IMG/VR virus record: IMGVR_UViG_3300031576_000205
Coordinates: 1 to 34,702 of that record
From: a virus
Strand: one strand, 5' to 3'
Length of the DNA stretch: 34,702 nt
In this document: one piece after another, positions 1 through 6,873 of the stretch
Layout of the letters: each line of letters starts with the position of its first letter
How positions within the stretch are numbered: position 1 is the first letter of the stretch
Translations under genes and position numbers: made by a program
The notes under the pieces: generated by a model
The model's database searches: none
What the model was told of the DNA's origin: nothing
What the model saw: the letters and a program-made list of their open reading frames with translations, nothing else

Positions 1-144
1 ATTCCGTTATTCCGTTATTCCGTTATTCCGTTATTCCGTTATTCCGTTATTCCGTTATTCCGTTATTCCGTTATTCCGTTATTCCGTTATTCCGTTATTC
101 CGTTATTCCGTTATTCCGTTATTCCGTTATTCCGTGATTCCTTA
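1..144. repeat. 8-bp tandem repeat (attccgtt), 16 perfect copies plus 2 degenerate
   Basis: Positions 1-128 are 16 perfect head-to-tail copies of attccgtt. Copy 17 (attccgtg, 129-136) has one change and copy 18 (attcctta, 137-144) is degenerate. The array begins at the first base, so its true length is unknown. It is followed by a small hairpin, ctccgc-gaa-gcggag, at 146-160. It may be a genuine minisatellite at the phage end or origin region, or an assembly artefact at a contig edge; the gradual decay on the right side favours a real array. Confidence 0.95.
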
Positions 145-166
145 TCTCCGCGAAGCGGAGTTCCAT

Positions 167-226
167 TTATTATCGTTATTATCGTCGTGATTCATCTTAT
201 TATCGTTATTATCGTCGTGATTCATC
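167..226. repeat. 30-bp perfect tandem duplication
   Basis: Positions 167-196 and 197-226 are identical 30-bp copies, each starting ttattatcgttattatcg and ending gattcatc. Each copy itself holds a short internal near-repeat (ttattatcg). The duplication lies in the non-coding left end, next to the 8-bp array. I see no gene across it. Confidence 0.93.
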
Positions 227-232
227 GCAGAA

Positions 233-294
233 ATTTTGCTACTGCAAATTACTGCATCTCCCCATGTCGAGACAAGATTTTGCTACTGCAAATT
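233..294. repeat. 18-bp direct repeat pair
   Basis: The sequence attttgctactgcaaatt occurs at 233-250 and again, unchanged, at 277-294, 44 bp apart start to start. It lies in the non-coding left end. Its role is unknown; a binding-site pair or a trace of duplication are both possible. Confidence 0.85.
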
Positions 295-668
295 CTTGTT
301 GAGAGTACCTTCGCATTTTATAATTTCAGATCCCTCCACTGTTTTTTTGATTTGGGTACGGGGGTACCCGGAATTTCGTCGTTGTGGTTGGGTAGGAGGA
401 TCCCCCGATACCGCGCAGATTTGAAAAATCAAAAATCAAAAATAAGGACTTACAACAAAAAACCATAAAAACCATAATCTGTACAAAAAACAATCTGCCA
501 AAAACGCAGTACACTTTCGGTTCACCATAAAGTAAATTAGTCACCCGCATCTGCTTACAATTCACACGAGTTTATTACTATGCTTTACACCACAATTGAG
601 TGGTAGATTCGTTGTAAGTGAAACTACCTGTGTATGCAAGTATGGTGGGGATGCACATTTATGGATTT
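295..668. other. Non-coding, AT-rich stretch with no convincing gene
   Basis: No open frame here has both a ribosome-binding site and protein-like composition. Visible structure: a perfect -10 hexamer TATAAT at 319-324 on the plus strand, 17 bp after a poor -35 (TTGTTG, 296-301); a hairpin gggtac-gggg-gtaccc at 354-369; and an A-rich run at 424-447 built on aaaaatc. With the flanking repeats this could be part of a replication origin, but nothing proves it. Confidence 0.5.
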
Positions 669-776
669 GCGTACCGATGCGAACCGATGCGAACCGTGTT
701 TCCAGTTTCTCCGCTTAGCACCTCTCAGGGGGCTAAAACCTGGAAACAGGGTTCGCATCGGTTCGCATCGGTACGC
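669..776. repeat. 37-bp inverted repeat carrying tandem 10-bp iterations (origin or terminator candidate)
   Basis: The left arm (669-705) and right arm (740-776) are reverse complements with one mismatch in 37, separated by 34 bp. Each arm holds two tandem copies of a 10-mer (cgatgcgaac or its complement). The spacer contains a smaller stem, ttagc (715-719) with gctaa (732-736). The element lies just 3' of the primase-polymerase gene (stop at 781). Two readings are possible: an origin bound by the primase/helicase, by analogy with phage P4 alpha and its iterons, or a large terminator for the leftward operon. No T-run follows the stem on the minus strand, which weakens the terminator reading. 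Confidence 0.85.
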
Positions 777-780
777 AGAG

Positions 781-2964
781 TCATTCTCGGATTGAAATTC
801 CGAGATACCACGTCGCATGGTCGTGAGCCAGCTTGGAAGTCTCGATTTTCAGCTTCTCACGGATCCGAACGGAAAACATCTTGTGGGATAAAACGAACTC
901 TCCGTTGGACTCGCACCAGTCGGAATAGACCTTGTAAAGCTGTTTGGCAGGGACCCTGACGCCCGGCCCGACGACACAACATTGCGAAATGAAGTTTTGG
1001 AGGGTATCCATCTCGCCCTTGTAAGCCTCCGTGGCTTGTTGTACGGCCTCTGGCGCCACGAGGCCATGCTCGAACCACCTACGGCACCCATCGACCAGCC
1101 AATTGAGGATACCGGGCAATTCAAGCATGAGGGTATTTTGAAGATTTTTATCCTGATCGGCGGGGGAGAAGGTTTTGGTGAATGGGATGGTGCGGATACG
1201 TCGCCATATACCGACATCCGTGCCTCGGATGGGTGGCTTATGATTAGCGGCGAGCCAGATTTTGTGGGTAGGGTGGAAACTGAAAAAATCCTGATGCATG
1301 CGCCGGGCGGTGATGGTATCTCCTCCGGTGAGTTGCTTAACCAGAACTTCAGCCATGCGCTTGCCTTCTTCGACTTCGACCGAGGCGGCGAAGCGCATGC
1401 CTTTGAGGTCGGCGATGCCCGTGGGGTGCGTGGAATCGTGGGTCATCATCAGCATATTGGGATCGGTCTGAGTCGCATACTCGCCCAACACGGCGAGCAT
1501 GGTGTTGAGGAAGGTGCTCTTGCCGTTGGCTCCGGTGCCGTAGCAGAAAAATAGGCACTGTTCGGTGACGAGGCCGGTAAGGGAGTAGCCGGAGGCGACT
1601 TGAAGGAAGTCAACCAGATCTTCATCGCCATCCATGATTTCATGGATGAAGTCAACCCAGCGCGGCGCGGAGGCTTTTTCGTCGTAGCGGACGGGCCCGC
1701 GCTTGGTGATGAGGTCTTCCTGTTTATGAGCCATGAGGATGCCTGACTGGAGATGAAGCGTGCCGTTGATGCAGTTGAGAAGATACGGAGAAGCGTCGAG
1801 CATGCTCGTATCGACGGGGAGCTCGGGTTGAGAAAGGGCGACCATGGCGAGGAGCTTGCGTTCCGACTCCGACTGCCAGCCCCACTTCATCACGGCGGCG
1901 CGCTTGTCGGCGTCTTTAACCTCTCCGCCGAGGGCGTATATTTTTTGAACCGAACGTTTTGCGAACTTGATGACTTGCTTACTGCGATCAACAGCCCAGC
2001 GCGACCCGTCCCAGATGAGCCAGCTTTTCCACGGGTGGCAGTAAAGAGCCTCCCCGGAATGCATCTCGGAGAACAAGGCCGCATTGCCCGTATCCGTCAG
2101 GTGGCAGGGGTACCCTTGAACGACGGCGGCCTCGCCGGGTTCCTTGGATTCGTTCCAGCCCAGCCACGACTGGATGCGGCCGACGACCGTATCCTTGAGT
2201 AATCTGATAAGCGTCGGGATGCCGGTGGCGGGTCCCCCTGCATCGAGGCGCTTGGCAGTGTAATCTACGGCGTTCATGCGCATCTTCGTCTCGGTGTCGC
2301 CGGCGGCGCCGGATATTTTTCCTATAAATTCCTTCACCTTGGCCTCGCTCCAGCCGTGGCGGAGAAGCCCGCCAGAGAGCGCGAGGGCGATATCCTGACG
2401 ACTACCCGCAGCTTGAGGCCAATTCTTGGCGAGAAGCGACGCGGCGGCAAGAAGCTGGACACATTCCCTTAGCGTGTCGGCGTTGACGCGAGCGGGGGCG
2501 CCCTGTTCATAAAATTCGACTTTCTCTTTCGATGGGTGAACGGACGGAGGGAAGATGGTTTGAGCTCCGGTGGAACGGATCTCGACAAGAGAATTGCCAT
2601 CGTCATCTTGAAAGCGGGCGCTCTCTACCTTGCCGTCCACGATAAAAATGTAATGGCTCTTCGGCTTAGACTGCCGGCCGAAAACGTAATGAGTTTCTGG
2701 AAGTAGAGACTCGGCGAGCATGACCGCTTGGGGAGAATCGCAGTCTATGTCTACAAGTCCGCCGGATGGATCGCCTAAAAGAACGCCCACATTTGACGCG
2801 GTTGAGAAATGTTGAAGCATGGTGCCTTCGGTGACTTTCAGTTTCTGCCACTCGGGCATCTTGGGAGCTTTTTCAAATGACGGCACCGGGATGGGAGCGA
2901 AGCCACGGTCAAGCAAGTCCTTGATTGCAACGTGAAAATGTACGAGGTCACCGTTGGAAGCCAT
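781..2964 (-). CDS. Primase-polymerase / SF3 helicase (P4-type replication protein)
   Basis: A 727-residue two-part replication protein expected to prime and unwind phage DNA. The N-terminal part (about 1-160) looks like a Prim-Pol (archaeo-eukaryotic primase) domain, with the acidic pair D72-I-D74 and a later SVHPS-type motif near 141-145. The C-terminal part is a D5/P4-type SF3 helicase: Walker A GTGANGKST at about 476-484, then acidic Walker B-like residues (EVEEG), a sensor asparagine (AANHKPP) and an RRIR arginine motif. Its length fits the P4-family primase class. The start has an excellent GGAGGAGGTGA site, and the first 17 bp overlap the upstream gene. It is the last gene of the left operon, next to the inverted repeat. 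It is the only replication enzyme I recognise here, so host polymerase is probably borrowed. Confidence 0.93.
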   Translation of the reverse strand: MASNGDLVHFHVAIKDLLDRGFAPIPVPSFEKAPKMPEWQKLKVTEGTMLQHFSTASNVGVLLGDPSGGLVDIDCDSPQAVMLAESLLPETHYVFGRQSKPKSHYIFIVDGKVESARFQDDDGNSLVEIRSTGAQTIFPPSVHPSKEKVEFYEQGAPARVNADTLRECVQLLAAASLLAKNWPQAAGSRQDIALALSGGLLRHGWSEAKVKEFIGKISGAAGDTETKMRMNAVDYTAKRLDAGGPATGIPTLIRLLKDTVVGRIQSWLGWNESKEPGEAAVVQGYPCHLTDTGNAALFSEMHSGEALYCHPWKSWLIWDGSRWAVDRSKQVIKFAKRSVQKIYALGGEVKDADKRAAVMKWGWQSESERKLLAMVALSQPELPVDTSMLDASPYLLNCINGTLHLQSGILMAHKQEDLITKRGPVRYDEKASAPRWVDFIHEIMDGDEDLVDFLQVASGYSLTGLVTEQCLFFCYGTGANGKSTFLNTMLAVLGEYATQTDPNMLMMTHDSTHPTGIADLKGMRFAASVEVEEGKRMAEVLVKQLTGGDTITARRMHQDFFSFHPTHKIWLAANHKPPIRGTDVGIWRRIRTIPFTKTFSPADQDKNLQNTLMLELPGILNWLVDGCRRWFEHGLVAPEAVQQATEAYKGEMDTLQNFISQCCVVGPGVRVPAKQLYKVYSDWCESNGEFVLSHKMFSVRIREKLKIETSKLAHDHATWYLGISIRE

Positions 2965-3154
2965 GCTTCACCTCCTCCGGTGTGTGTTGTGGGATATGAA
3001 TGAGCAATCTGCCGAGAATCAAGGCCGCGGCGGAATGCGCGGGAAGAAGTTTTTCGCGTTTTTCCAGCGGGATACGTTCGTCATCCAACTTTGATTCCAT
3101 CGCCTTCCACTTGCCGAGCATCTGGTTGTACTGTTGCTTCGCCAGAGATAACAT
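2948..3154 (-). CDS. Small phage protein, unknown function
   Basis: A 68-residue, charged, probably helical protein. The frame is open further upstream, but the ATG at 3154 is preceded by a clear GGAGGGG site about nine bases away, so this start is preferred over one near 3250. It overlaps the upstream gene by 74 bp and the primase gene by 17 bp, a tight packing typical of co-translated phage early genes. I do not recognise a family. A role as a replication accessory protein is only guilt by position. Confidence 0.7.
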   Translation of the reverse strand: MLSLAKQQYNQMLGKWKAMESKLDDERIPLEKREKLLPAHSAAALILGRLLIHIPQHTPEEVKHGFQR

Positions 3155-3320
3155 TTTTCCCCTCCAGAAGTTTTTTAAGCCGATCGTTTTCCTCAAGAAT
3201 GATTTCGTTGACGCGAAGAGACATCGAGCCCTTCTGCCTTTCTTCCTCAATCAGAGCTTTCGCGTATTCGAGGATGGCCTGTCCGACGCGCGTTGCAAAA
3301 ACATGTGGCTCAATAGTCAT
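3081..3320 (-). CDS. Small coiled-coil-like phage protein, unknown function
   Basis: A 79-residue protein with a long charged helix (about residues 15-52, rich in E, K, R and L) suggesting a coiled coil. The frame is open to 3389, but the ATG at 3320 has an AGGGGG site upstream and overlaps the preceding zinc-ribbon gene by only 11 bp, so it is the better start. Its last 74 bp overlap the next gene in another frame. No family is recognised. Confidence 0.6.
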   Translation of the reverse strand: MTIEPHVFATRVGQAILEYAKALIEEERQKGSMSLRVNEIILEENDRLKKLLEGKNVISGEATVQPDARQVEGDGIKVG

Positions 3321-3480
3321 AAGGACGCCCCCTATTGAAAGGCACAGTAATGATACGTTCGACAACACATCCCATGGCTTCATTTTCACGGCGACACCGT
3401 GAGCAGAAATGAAAATTACCCCGCACGGGAATTCTTTTCTTGCATTTCAAACAGAATCTTTTTTGTGGCTTGACGTCCAT
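3310..3480 (-). CDS. Small zinc-ribbon protein
   Basis: A 56-residue basic protein with C10-x2-C13 and C26-x2-C29, a zinc-ribbon or zinc-finger knuckle pair. The core (CLKCKKR ... C..C.R.NE.MG) closely resembles residues 49-75 of the protein at 30685-30963, which supports the gene being real despite its size. The ATG at 3480 lacks an obvious ribosome-binding site; translation may be coupled to the overlapping upstream gene (3416-3637). A nucleic-acid-binding role is likely from the fold type but not shown. Confidence 0.68.
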   Translation of the reverse strand: MDVKPQKRFCLKCKKRIPVRGNFHFCSRCRRENEAMGCVVERIITVPFNRGRPYDY

Positions 3481-3637
3481 CGAGCGCGATAAAATCAAGC
3501 GTCTCGCCGCTGTGAATGTGAGCGGCGTCCGCATCCACCTTGAAAACAACGACGTAATTATCTCCATCATCAATCCACATATCAAGAACAGGGCCGAACC
3601 TGTTTTCGATCACGGTCCGCGCTTTCCGAATAGTCAT
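3416..3637 (-). CDS. Hypothetical phage protein
   Basis: A 73-residue protein with alternating hydrophobic residues (for example VVVFKV, near the middle) suggesting a small alpha/beta fold. The ATG at 3637 is well supported by a GGAGG site nine bases upstream, immediately 3' of a strong GC hairpin (3651-3680). It overlaps the zinc-ribbon gene downstream by 65 bp. No family is recognised. Confidence 0.72.
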   Translation of the reverse strand: MTIRKARTVIENRFGPVLDMWIDDGDNYVVVFKVDADAAHIHSGETLDFIALDGRQATKKILFEMQEKNSRAG

Positions 3638-3650
3638 ACATCCTCCAAGA

Positions 3651-3680
3651 GGCGGGGGCGGGTTTTTACCGGCCCCCGCC
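3651..3680 (-). promoter_or_regulatory. Strong GC hairpin between operon genes
   Basis: A perfect 9-bp stem, ggcgggggc (3651-3659) with gcccccgcc (3672-3680), has a loop that can form two further G-C pairs. On the leftward transcript it follows the stop of the 3691-4389 gene and ends a few bases before the GGAGG of the 3416-3637 gene. No T-run follows, so it is more likely an attenuator, RNA-processing or mRNA-stability element, or a structure limiting access to that ribosome-binding site, than a true terminator. Confidence 0.7.
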
Positions 3681-3690
3681 GTGGCAACGT

Positions 3691-4389
3691 TTATTGTTCG
3701 CTCAAATCATCGCTATCCATCGTCGTATTCTCGAAAGCGGATAGCGTGTTTTTCAAAAAGTCCTCCACGCTCTTTACCGTGTCCGGGTCGATCATTCGTC
3801 CCATGATTGGATCGACACGAGAGTATTTGATGCCCTGCGCATTTTTGTACTCCACGAGGCGCAGTTTCGTTTCGACGGAGTAATAGCGCAATCCCTTGGA
3901 GATCAACCGCATGAAATATTTGCGGATTGGATCGACCGAGGTCGGCGGGATGATGACAATGAACGGGAGGAGATCCTGCGGCGTCACCATGAAAAGAAAC
4001 CGCATGAGCTTGCATCGCTGTCCTCCGTTTTTGCCTGACCCCCACTTTGAGTATGGGCACTCGTTGCATTGCCCTCCGGGCGTCCCGAAGCCAAGGACGC
4101 CATCCTCGGACTTGCATTCGGGCGCCGTTTCGCCTTGCGTTATTTCCTGAGACCAGTAAGCTCGCTTGGGTTTCCAATGAAGCACGATGCCATTTATTTC
4201 GGGGATCGCCTTTTCCCCTTCAAGCGTAGGCATCATCCAACTCTTGCCTCCGCCAGAGGGTACCCTGACACGATCCAGATCGAATGCCCTGATCTGATCG
4301 TTTCCCAAATTCGATACCAACAGTTGCTTCAACTCTTCTCGTCGTTCGATGAGCGCGTAATCGGAAGACGTGATAATCTCATTCGACAT
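3691..4389 (-). CDS. Conserved phage early protein with four-cysteine motif
   Basis: A 232-residue soluble protein. Four cysteines, C92, C108-x2-C111 and C126, in a GGQCNECP-type context look like a zinc-binding insert. The overall layout (PECKSEDG ... CNEC ... LPPTS) is one I recall from uncharacterised phage early proteins, but I cannot name a proven function. The acidic C-terminus (ends DSDDLSEQ) resembles the tails of ssDNA-binding proteins, which is suggestive only. The start is supported by a GGAGG site before the ATG at 4389. It sits between the coiled-coil protein and the small early genes. Confidence 0.85.
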   Translation of the reverse strand: MSNEIITSSDYALIERREELKQLLVSNLGNDQIRAFDLDRVRVPSGGGKSWMMPTLEGEKAIPEINGIVLHWKPKRAYWSQEITQGETAPECKSEDGVLGFGTPGGQCNECPYSKWGSGKNGGQRCKLMRFLFMVTPQDLLPFIVIIPPTSVDPIRKYFMRLISKGLRYYSVETKLRLVEYKNAQGIKYSRVDPIMGRMIDPDTVKSVEDFLKNTLSAFENTTMDSDDLSEQ

Positions 4390-4397
4390 AGAACCTC

Positions 4398-4790
4398 CTA
4401 TCTGCGGGAGCGGAGGCTGAACCGCTCCTCAATGTTGATTCCATTTTCAAAACCTTCCGGCAACTTTTCGCCCGATCTATCCTTCTCACGGACATATGCT
4501 GAAAGTGTATTCATATTAAAACTTTCCTTGACGACTTCACCAAGGCCGACCTGTTTTAAAATTTTACAGGCGGTCTCCATGTTTCCCTCCTTCGGACGTG
4601 CCCATAATTGCCGATGCGTGTAGACCGTGATGTCGTCCACGCGGGCGCTGGACATTCCCGCCTCCTCAAATTCCGTGAGCAGAAATTGTTCAAGGCCTTC
4701 CACTTCTCTTGCGATGGAGTTGATACGCCCTTCAAGATCACGGCGCTCTTTCTCCAACTCAACGAACCGCTTGAGCTTTACGGAGTCCAC
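4398..4790 (-). CDS. Phage early protein with N-terminal coiled coil (Gp157-like, tentative)
   Basis: A 130-residue protein with a heptad-rich coiled coil at about 5-45 and a more globular C-terminus. It resembles in layout the siphovirus Gp157 / host-nuclease-inhibitor-type early proteins, but similarity by eye is weak. The start is a GTG: the GTG at 4790 has a near-perfect AGGGGGTGATC site at normal spacing, while the alternative GTG at 4799 sits on top of that site, so 4790 is preferred. It overlaps the helicase gene by 32 bp, implying coupled translation. Confidence 0.78.
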   Translation of the reverse strand: MDSVKLKRFVELEKERRDLEGRINSIAREVEGLEQFLLTEFEEAGMSSARVDDITVYTHRQLWARPKEGNMETACKILKQVGLGEVVKESFNMNTLSAYVREKDRSGEKLPEGFENGINIEERFSLRSRR

Positions 4791-6168
4791 TGCGATCACC
4801 CCCTTTCATTTTAAATTCCGACAGGATGCTTTCGATGACGTTCCATCTTTTTTGCAAAGCGTAAAGACATATTTCATCAACCGTGTCTTTTGCGACAAGG
4901 TGTATGTAGACGACGTGCTTGGTTTGACCGGGACGATGGATTCGCGCACGAGACTGGAGGTAATCTCCCAAGGAAAATCCTATCGAATAGTAGATGCTGT
5001 ATCGGGCGCGAGTAAGATCAATACCCACACCCCCTGATTGAATCTGCGCAATGAGTATTCGCGTCCTGCCGCCCTGCCAGTCCGACAACTGGTTGATGCG
5101 CCCTGACAACTCAGAGCATGTGATCGTCTCCTTGGAACAGTGCGCCTTGATTTTTTCGATGTCCATATGGAATCTGCAAAAAACTACGACGGGCTCATCT
5201 TTTTCTATGTTGGCCAGCACATCTGAAAATAGCCTCATCTTCTCGTTTCCAATTTCCAGATTCAGACCCCCATCTCCGACAAACCCGCTTGTGATTTGTT
5301 GAAGTTTCAGCAGTTTCACCAAGGCGTTGCTTGCCGTGATAACTTCATCTTCAAGCTCTACGATGAAATCGCGCTCCATGCGGTTGTAGCATTGAAGCGT
5401 TTGCCCGTCCAAGTAGCAGAACTGTTCTTGATCTATTGTGTCCGGCAGATCGAGCACATCGTCCTTTTTTACTCGGAATGCTATCGAGTAGAATTTCCTG
5501 TTGAGAGTATCCATATTTCTAAATCGAAGTATCTGCTTATTCATCCATCCACCCAATACGGTGTGCGCTGCCTTGAATAGGTAGAAGCTGTTACCGAATA
5601 TTCTGGTGTCGAGAAACCGATATTGCGCGAAGATGTCAAGCGGCGAGTGCGGCATCGGCGTTCCTGTGAGGCACAGGCGACGCTCCGCGATTGCTCCCAA
5701 GTGCGAGCACATTCTACTTGTGATGCCACTGGGATCTTTTATCTTGTGCGACTCGTCCAGCGCCACCACATCCCACTTGATGAAGAAAATAACTTTTTGC
5801 ATGGCCTCTTCGCGGGCACTTTCATAATTTGTGACAAAGACGAATTTCTTGCGCTCAAATTCTGCCATCTCGTAATCCCGCATGAGCGTCTCGGCTTTTT
5901 TCACGACACTTCCAGCAAGCGGTGCCGATATGATGATCGATTCCTCGGGTATGCAGTGCATGGCAAATTGTTTTGGCCAGACGGGGACTACAGCCAGTGG
6001 GCACAAGATCAGTATGCGCGTGACAGGCGTATTGACGACGAGATCCACAACTACCTTGCTTTTGCCAGTCCCCATGTCCATGGCCAGCATAGTCGCCGGG
6101 CGCTCAAGGGCAAATTTCAAGGCATCCAGCTGGTGCTGCCACGGCTTTGTGTGAAATCGCAAATCCAT
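4759..6168 (-). CDS. SNF2-like SF2 DNA helicase/translocase
   Basis: A 469-residue ATP-dependent DNA translocase of the DEAD/SNF2 type. Visible motifs: an upstream Q-like WQHQLDAL (10-17); motif I MGTGKS (32-37); motif II DESH (138-141); motif III LTGTP (167-171); a C-terminal RecA-like lobe with VVVFCRF (327-333), GGVGIDL (379-385) and motif VI SRARIHRPGQ (406-415). Such proteins are common in phage replication and recombination modules; the substrate here is unknown. The frame begins at a TTG two codons earlier, but the ATG at 6168 is the more natural start. It is the first gene of the leftward operon, about 116 bp downstream of the predicted transcription start. Confidence 0.93.
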   Translation of the reverse strand: MDLRFHTKPWQHQLDALKFALERPATMLAMDMGTGKSKVVVDLVVNTPVTRILILCPLAVVPVWPKQFAMHCIPEESIIISAPLAGSVVKKAETLMRDYEMAEFERKKFVFVTNYESAREEAMQKVIFFIKWDVVALDESHKIKDPSGITSRMCSHLGAIAERRLCLTGTPMPHSPLDIFAQYRFLDTRIFGNSFYLFKAAHTVLGGWMNKQILRFRNMDTLNRKFYSIAFRVKKDDVLDLPDTIDQEQFCYLDGQTLQCYNRMERDFIVELEDEVITASNALVKLLKLQQITSGFVGDGGLNLEIGNEKMRLFSDVLANIEKDEPVVVFCRFHMDIEKIKAHCSKETITCSELSGRINQLSDWQGGRTRILIAQIQSGGVGIDLTRARYSIYYSIGFSLGDYLQSRARIHRPGQTKHVVYIHLVAKDTVDEICLYALQKRWNVIESILSEFKMKGGDRSGLRKAQAVR

Positions 6169-6180
6169 ATTCAAATAAAA

Positions 6181-6244
6181 ATCCGAGAGTGGTGGGGACG
6201 GGGAAGAGCTACCCGTCAGCCGAAATAAATTACCACCCTCGGAT
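6181..6244 (-). promoter_or_regulatory. Inverted repeat in the 5' leader of the leftward operon
   Basis: The arms atccgagagtggt (6181-6193) and accaccctcggat (6232-6244) pair over 13 bp. The one mismatch becomes a G-U pair on the minus-strand RNA. The stem lies in the untranslated leader, 13 bp upstream of the helicase ATG, and encloses a loop with its own short pairing (gggg with cccc). It may regulate translation, act as an attenuator, or be an operator on DNA. Confidence 0.65.
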
Positions 6245-6290
6245 ATTACTTTTCAGGAAATGCTCTTCAGGCATCCCCACGTTGATCGGT

Positions 6291-6318
6291 ATTATATATA
6301 TCCATCAGCCCGCGTCAA
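6291..6318 (-). promoter_or_regulatory. Sigma70-like promoter for the leftward operon
   Basis: On the minus strand TTGACG (6318-6313) is followed after 16 bp by a perfect TATAAT (6296-6291). Expected transcription start is near 6284, giving a leader of about 116 nt to the helicase gene. It matches consensus in 11 of 12 positions and would drive the 6168-781 operon. Confidence 0.8.
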
Positions 6319-6327
6319 CAAAAAAAC

Positions 6328-6356
6328 TTGACAAAAAATAAAAAATCGGATTAAAT
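6328..6356 (+). promoter_or_regulatory. Sigma70-like promoter for the rightward (virion) block
   Basis: TTGACA (6328-6333) is followed after 17 bp by TTAAAT (6351-6356). Its -35 box is back to back with the -35 of the leftward promoter, forming gtcaa-(9 bp)-ttgac. The -10 overlaps the first ATG of the terminase small subunit frame (6355), so the predicted start near 6363 would give a leaderless message or a start at the GTG codons at 6361 or 6364. Confidence 0.6.
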
Positions 6357-6873
6357 GATTGTGGTGGAGAATCCAGAACTAAATCAAAAGGCAACGCTCG
6401 CGCAATTTGTTGAAGACCCTGACGAGCGTTTCCTTGTGAAACATCTCAATTTTGTCCAAGAATTTCTCCAGACGGGGAATGCCACGGAGGCTTATATTCG
6501 TGTTCACCCAGAGGTTCCACGCGAAGAGGCGAAAACGATGGGCAGCCGCTTGGTGCGTGATCGTCGTATCGCGCCCTATGTAAGAAATGCCATCAAGGAT
6601 GCGCTCACCATCTTGGAAGTAGCGCCGCACTACTTGCTCGCAAAATTAAAAAGCGTTGTAGAAAGTCAGGAAGCCCCTTGGGCAACACGAGTGCGCGCAA
6701 TCGAATTGCTTGGTAAGCATCAGGGTATGTTTCAGCCGGTGGTGAACATCAACAACAACTCGCAGATCATTGTTGAGGAGATCAACTACACGCAGGTTCA
6801 AATAAAGAAGGATGAAAATAACAATTCCTTACCAGTTTCACCCGCGCGCTTATCAGCTTCCGATATTCTATGA
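6355..6873 (+). CDS. Terminase small subunit
   Basis: A 172-residue DNA-packaging recognition protein expected to bind phage DNA and hand it to the large terminase. Residues about 32-80 (FVQEFLQTGNATEAYIRVHP ... MGSRLVRD) form the helix-turn-helix pattern typical of small terminases, followed by a helical oligomerisation region and a polar tail. Length and position directly before TerL support the call. No convincing ribosome-binding site precedes the ATG at 6355, and the best promoter -10 box covers it; the real start could be a leaderless GTG at 6361 or 6364. The last 62 bp overlap the TerL gene. Confidence 0.85.
   Translation: MIVVENPELNQKATLAQFVEDPDERFLVKHLNFVQEFLQTGNATEAYIRVHPEVPREEAKTMGSRLVRDRRIAPYVRNAIKDALTILEVAPHYLLAKLKSVVESQEAPWATRVRAIELLGKHQGMFQPVVNINNNSQIIVEEINYTQVQIKKDENNNSLPVSPARLSASDIL

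Noticed and set aside
296-324. TTGTTG-17-TATAAT as a plus-strand promoter in the left end
   Set aside because: The -35 is poor and no gene lies downstream; kept only as a remark, since it could drive an RNA primer or small RNA.
187-565. Open frames of 60-93 codons in the left end on both strands
   Set aside because: They run across tandem repeats or A/T-rich DNA, lack ribosome-binding sites and have unnatural compositions.
785-805. Hairpin tctcgga-ttgaaat-tccgaga with cggattgaaat, considered as a second CRISPR-like repeat
   Set aside because: It encodes the C-terminus of the primase; the match to repeat ends is only about eight bases.
624-959. Frames across the 37-bp inverted repeat (624-818 minus, 618-959 plus)
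   Set aside because: They are produced by the inverted repeat itself and by the antisense of the primase gene.
982-2202. Long plus-strand frames opposite the primase-polymerase gene
   Set aside because: They are antisense shadows of a gene with clear motifs and a strong ribosome-binding site.
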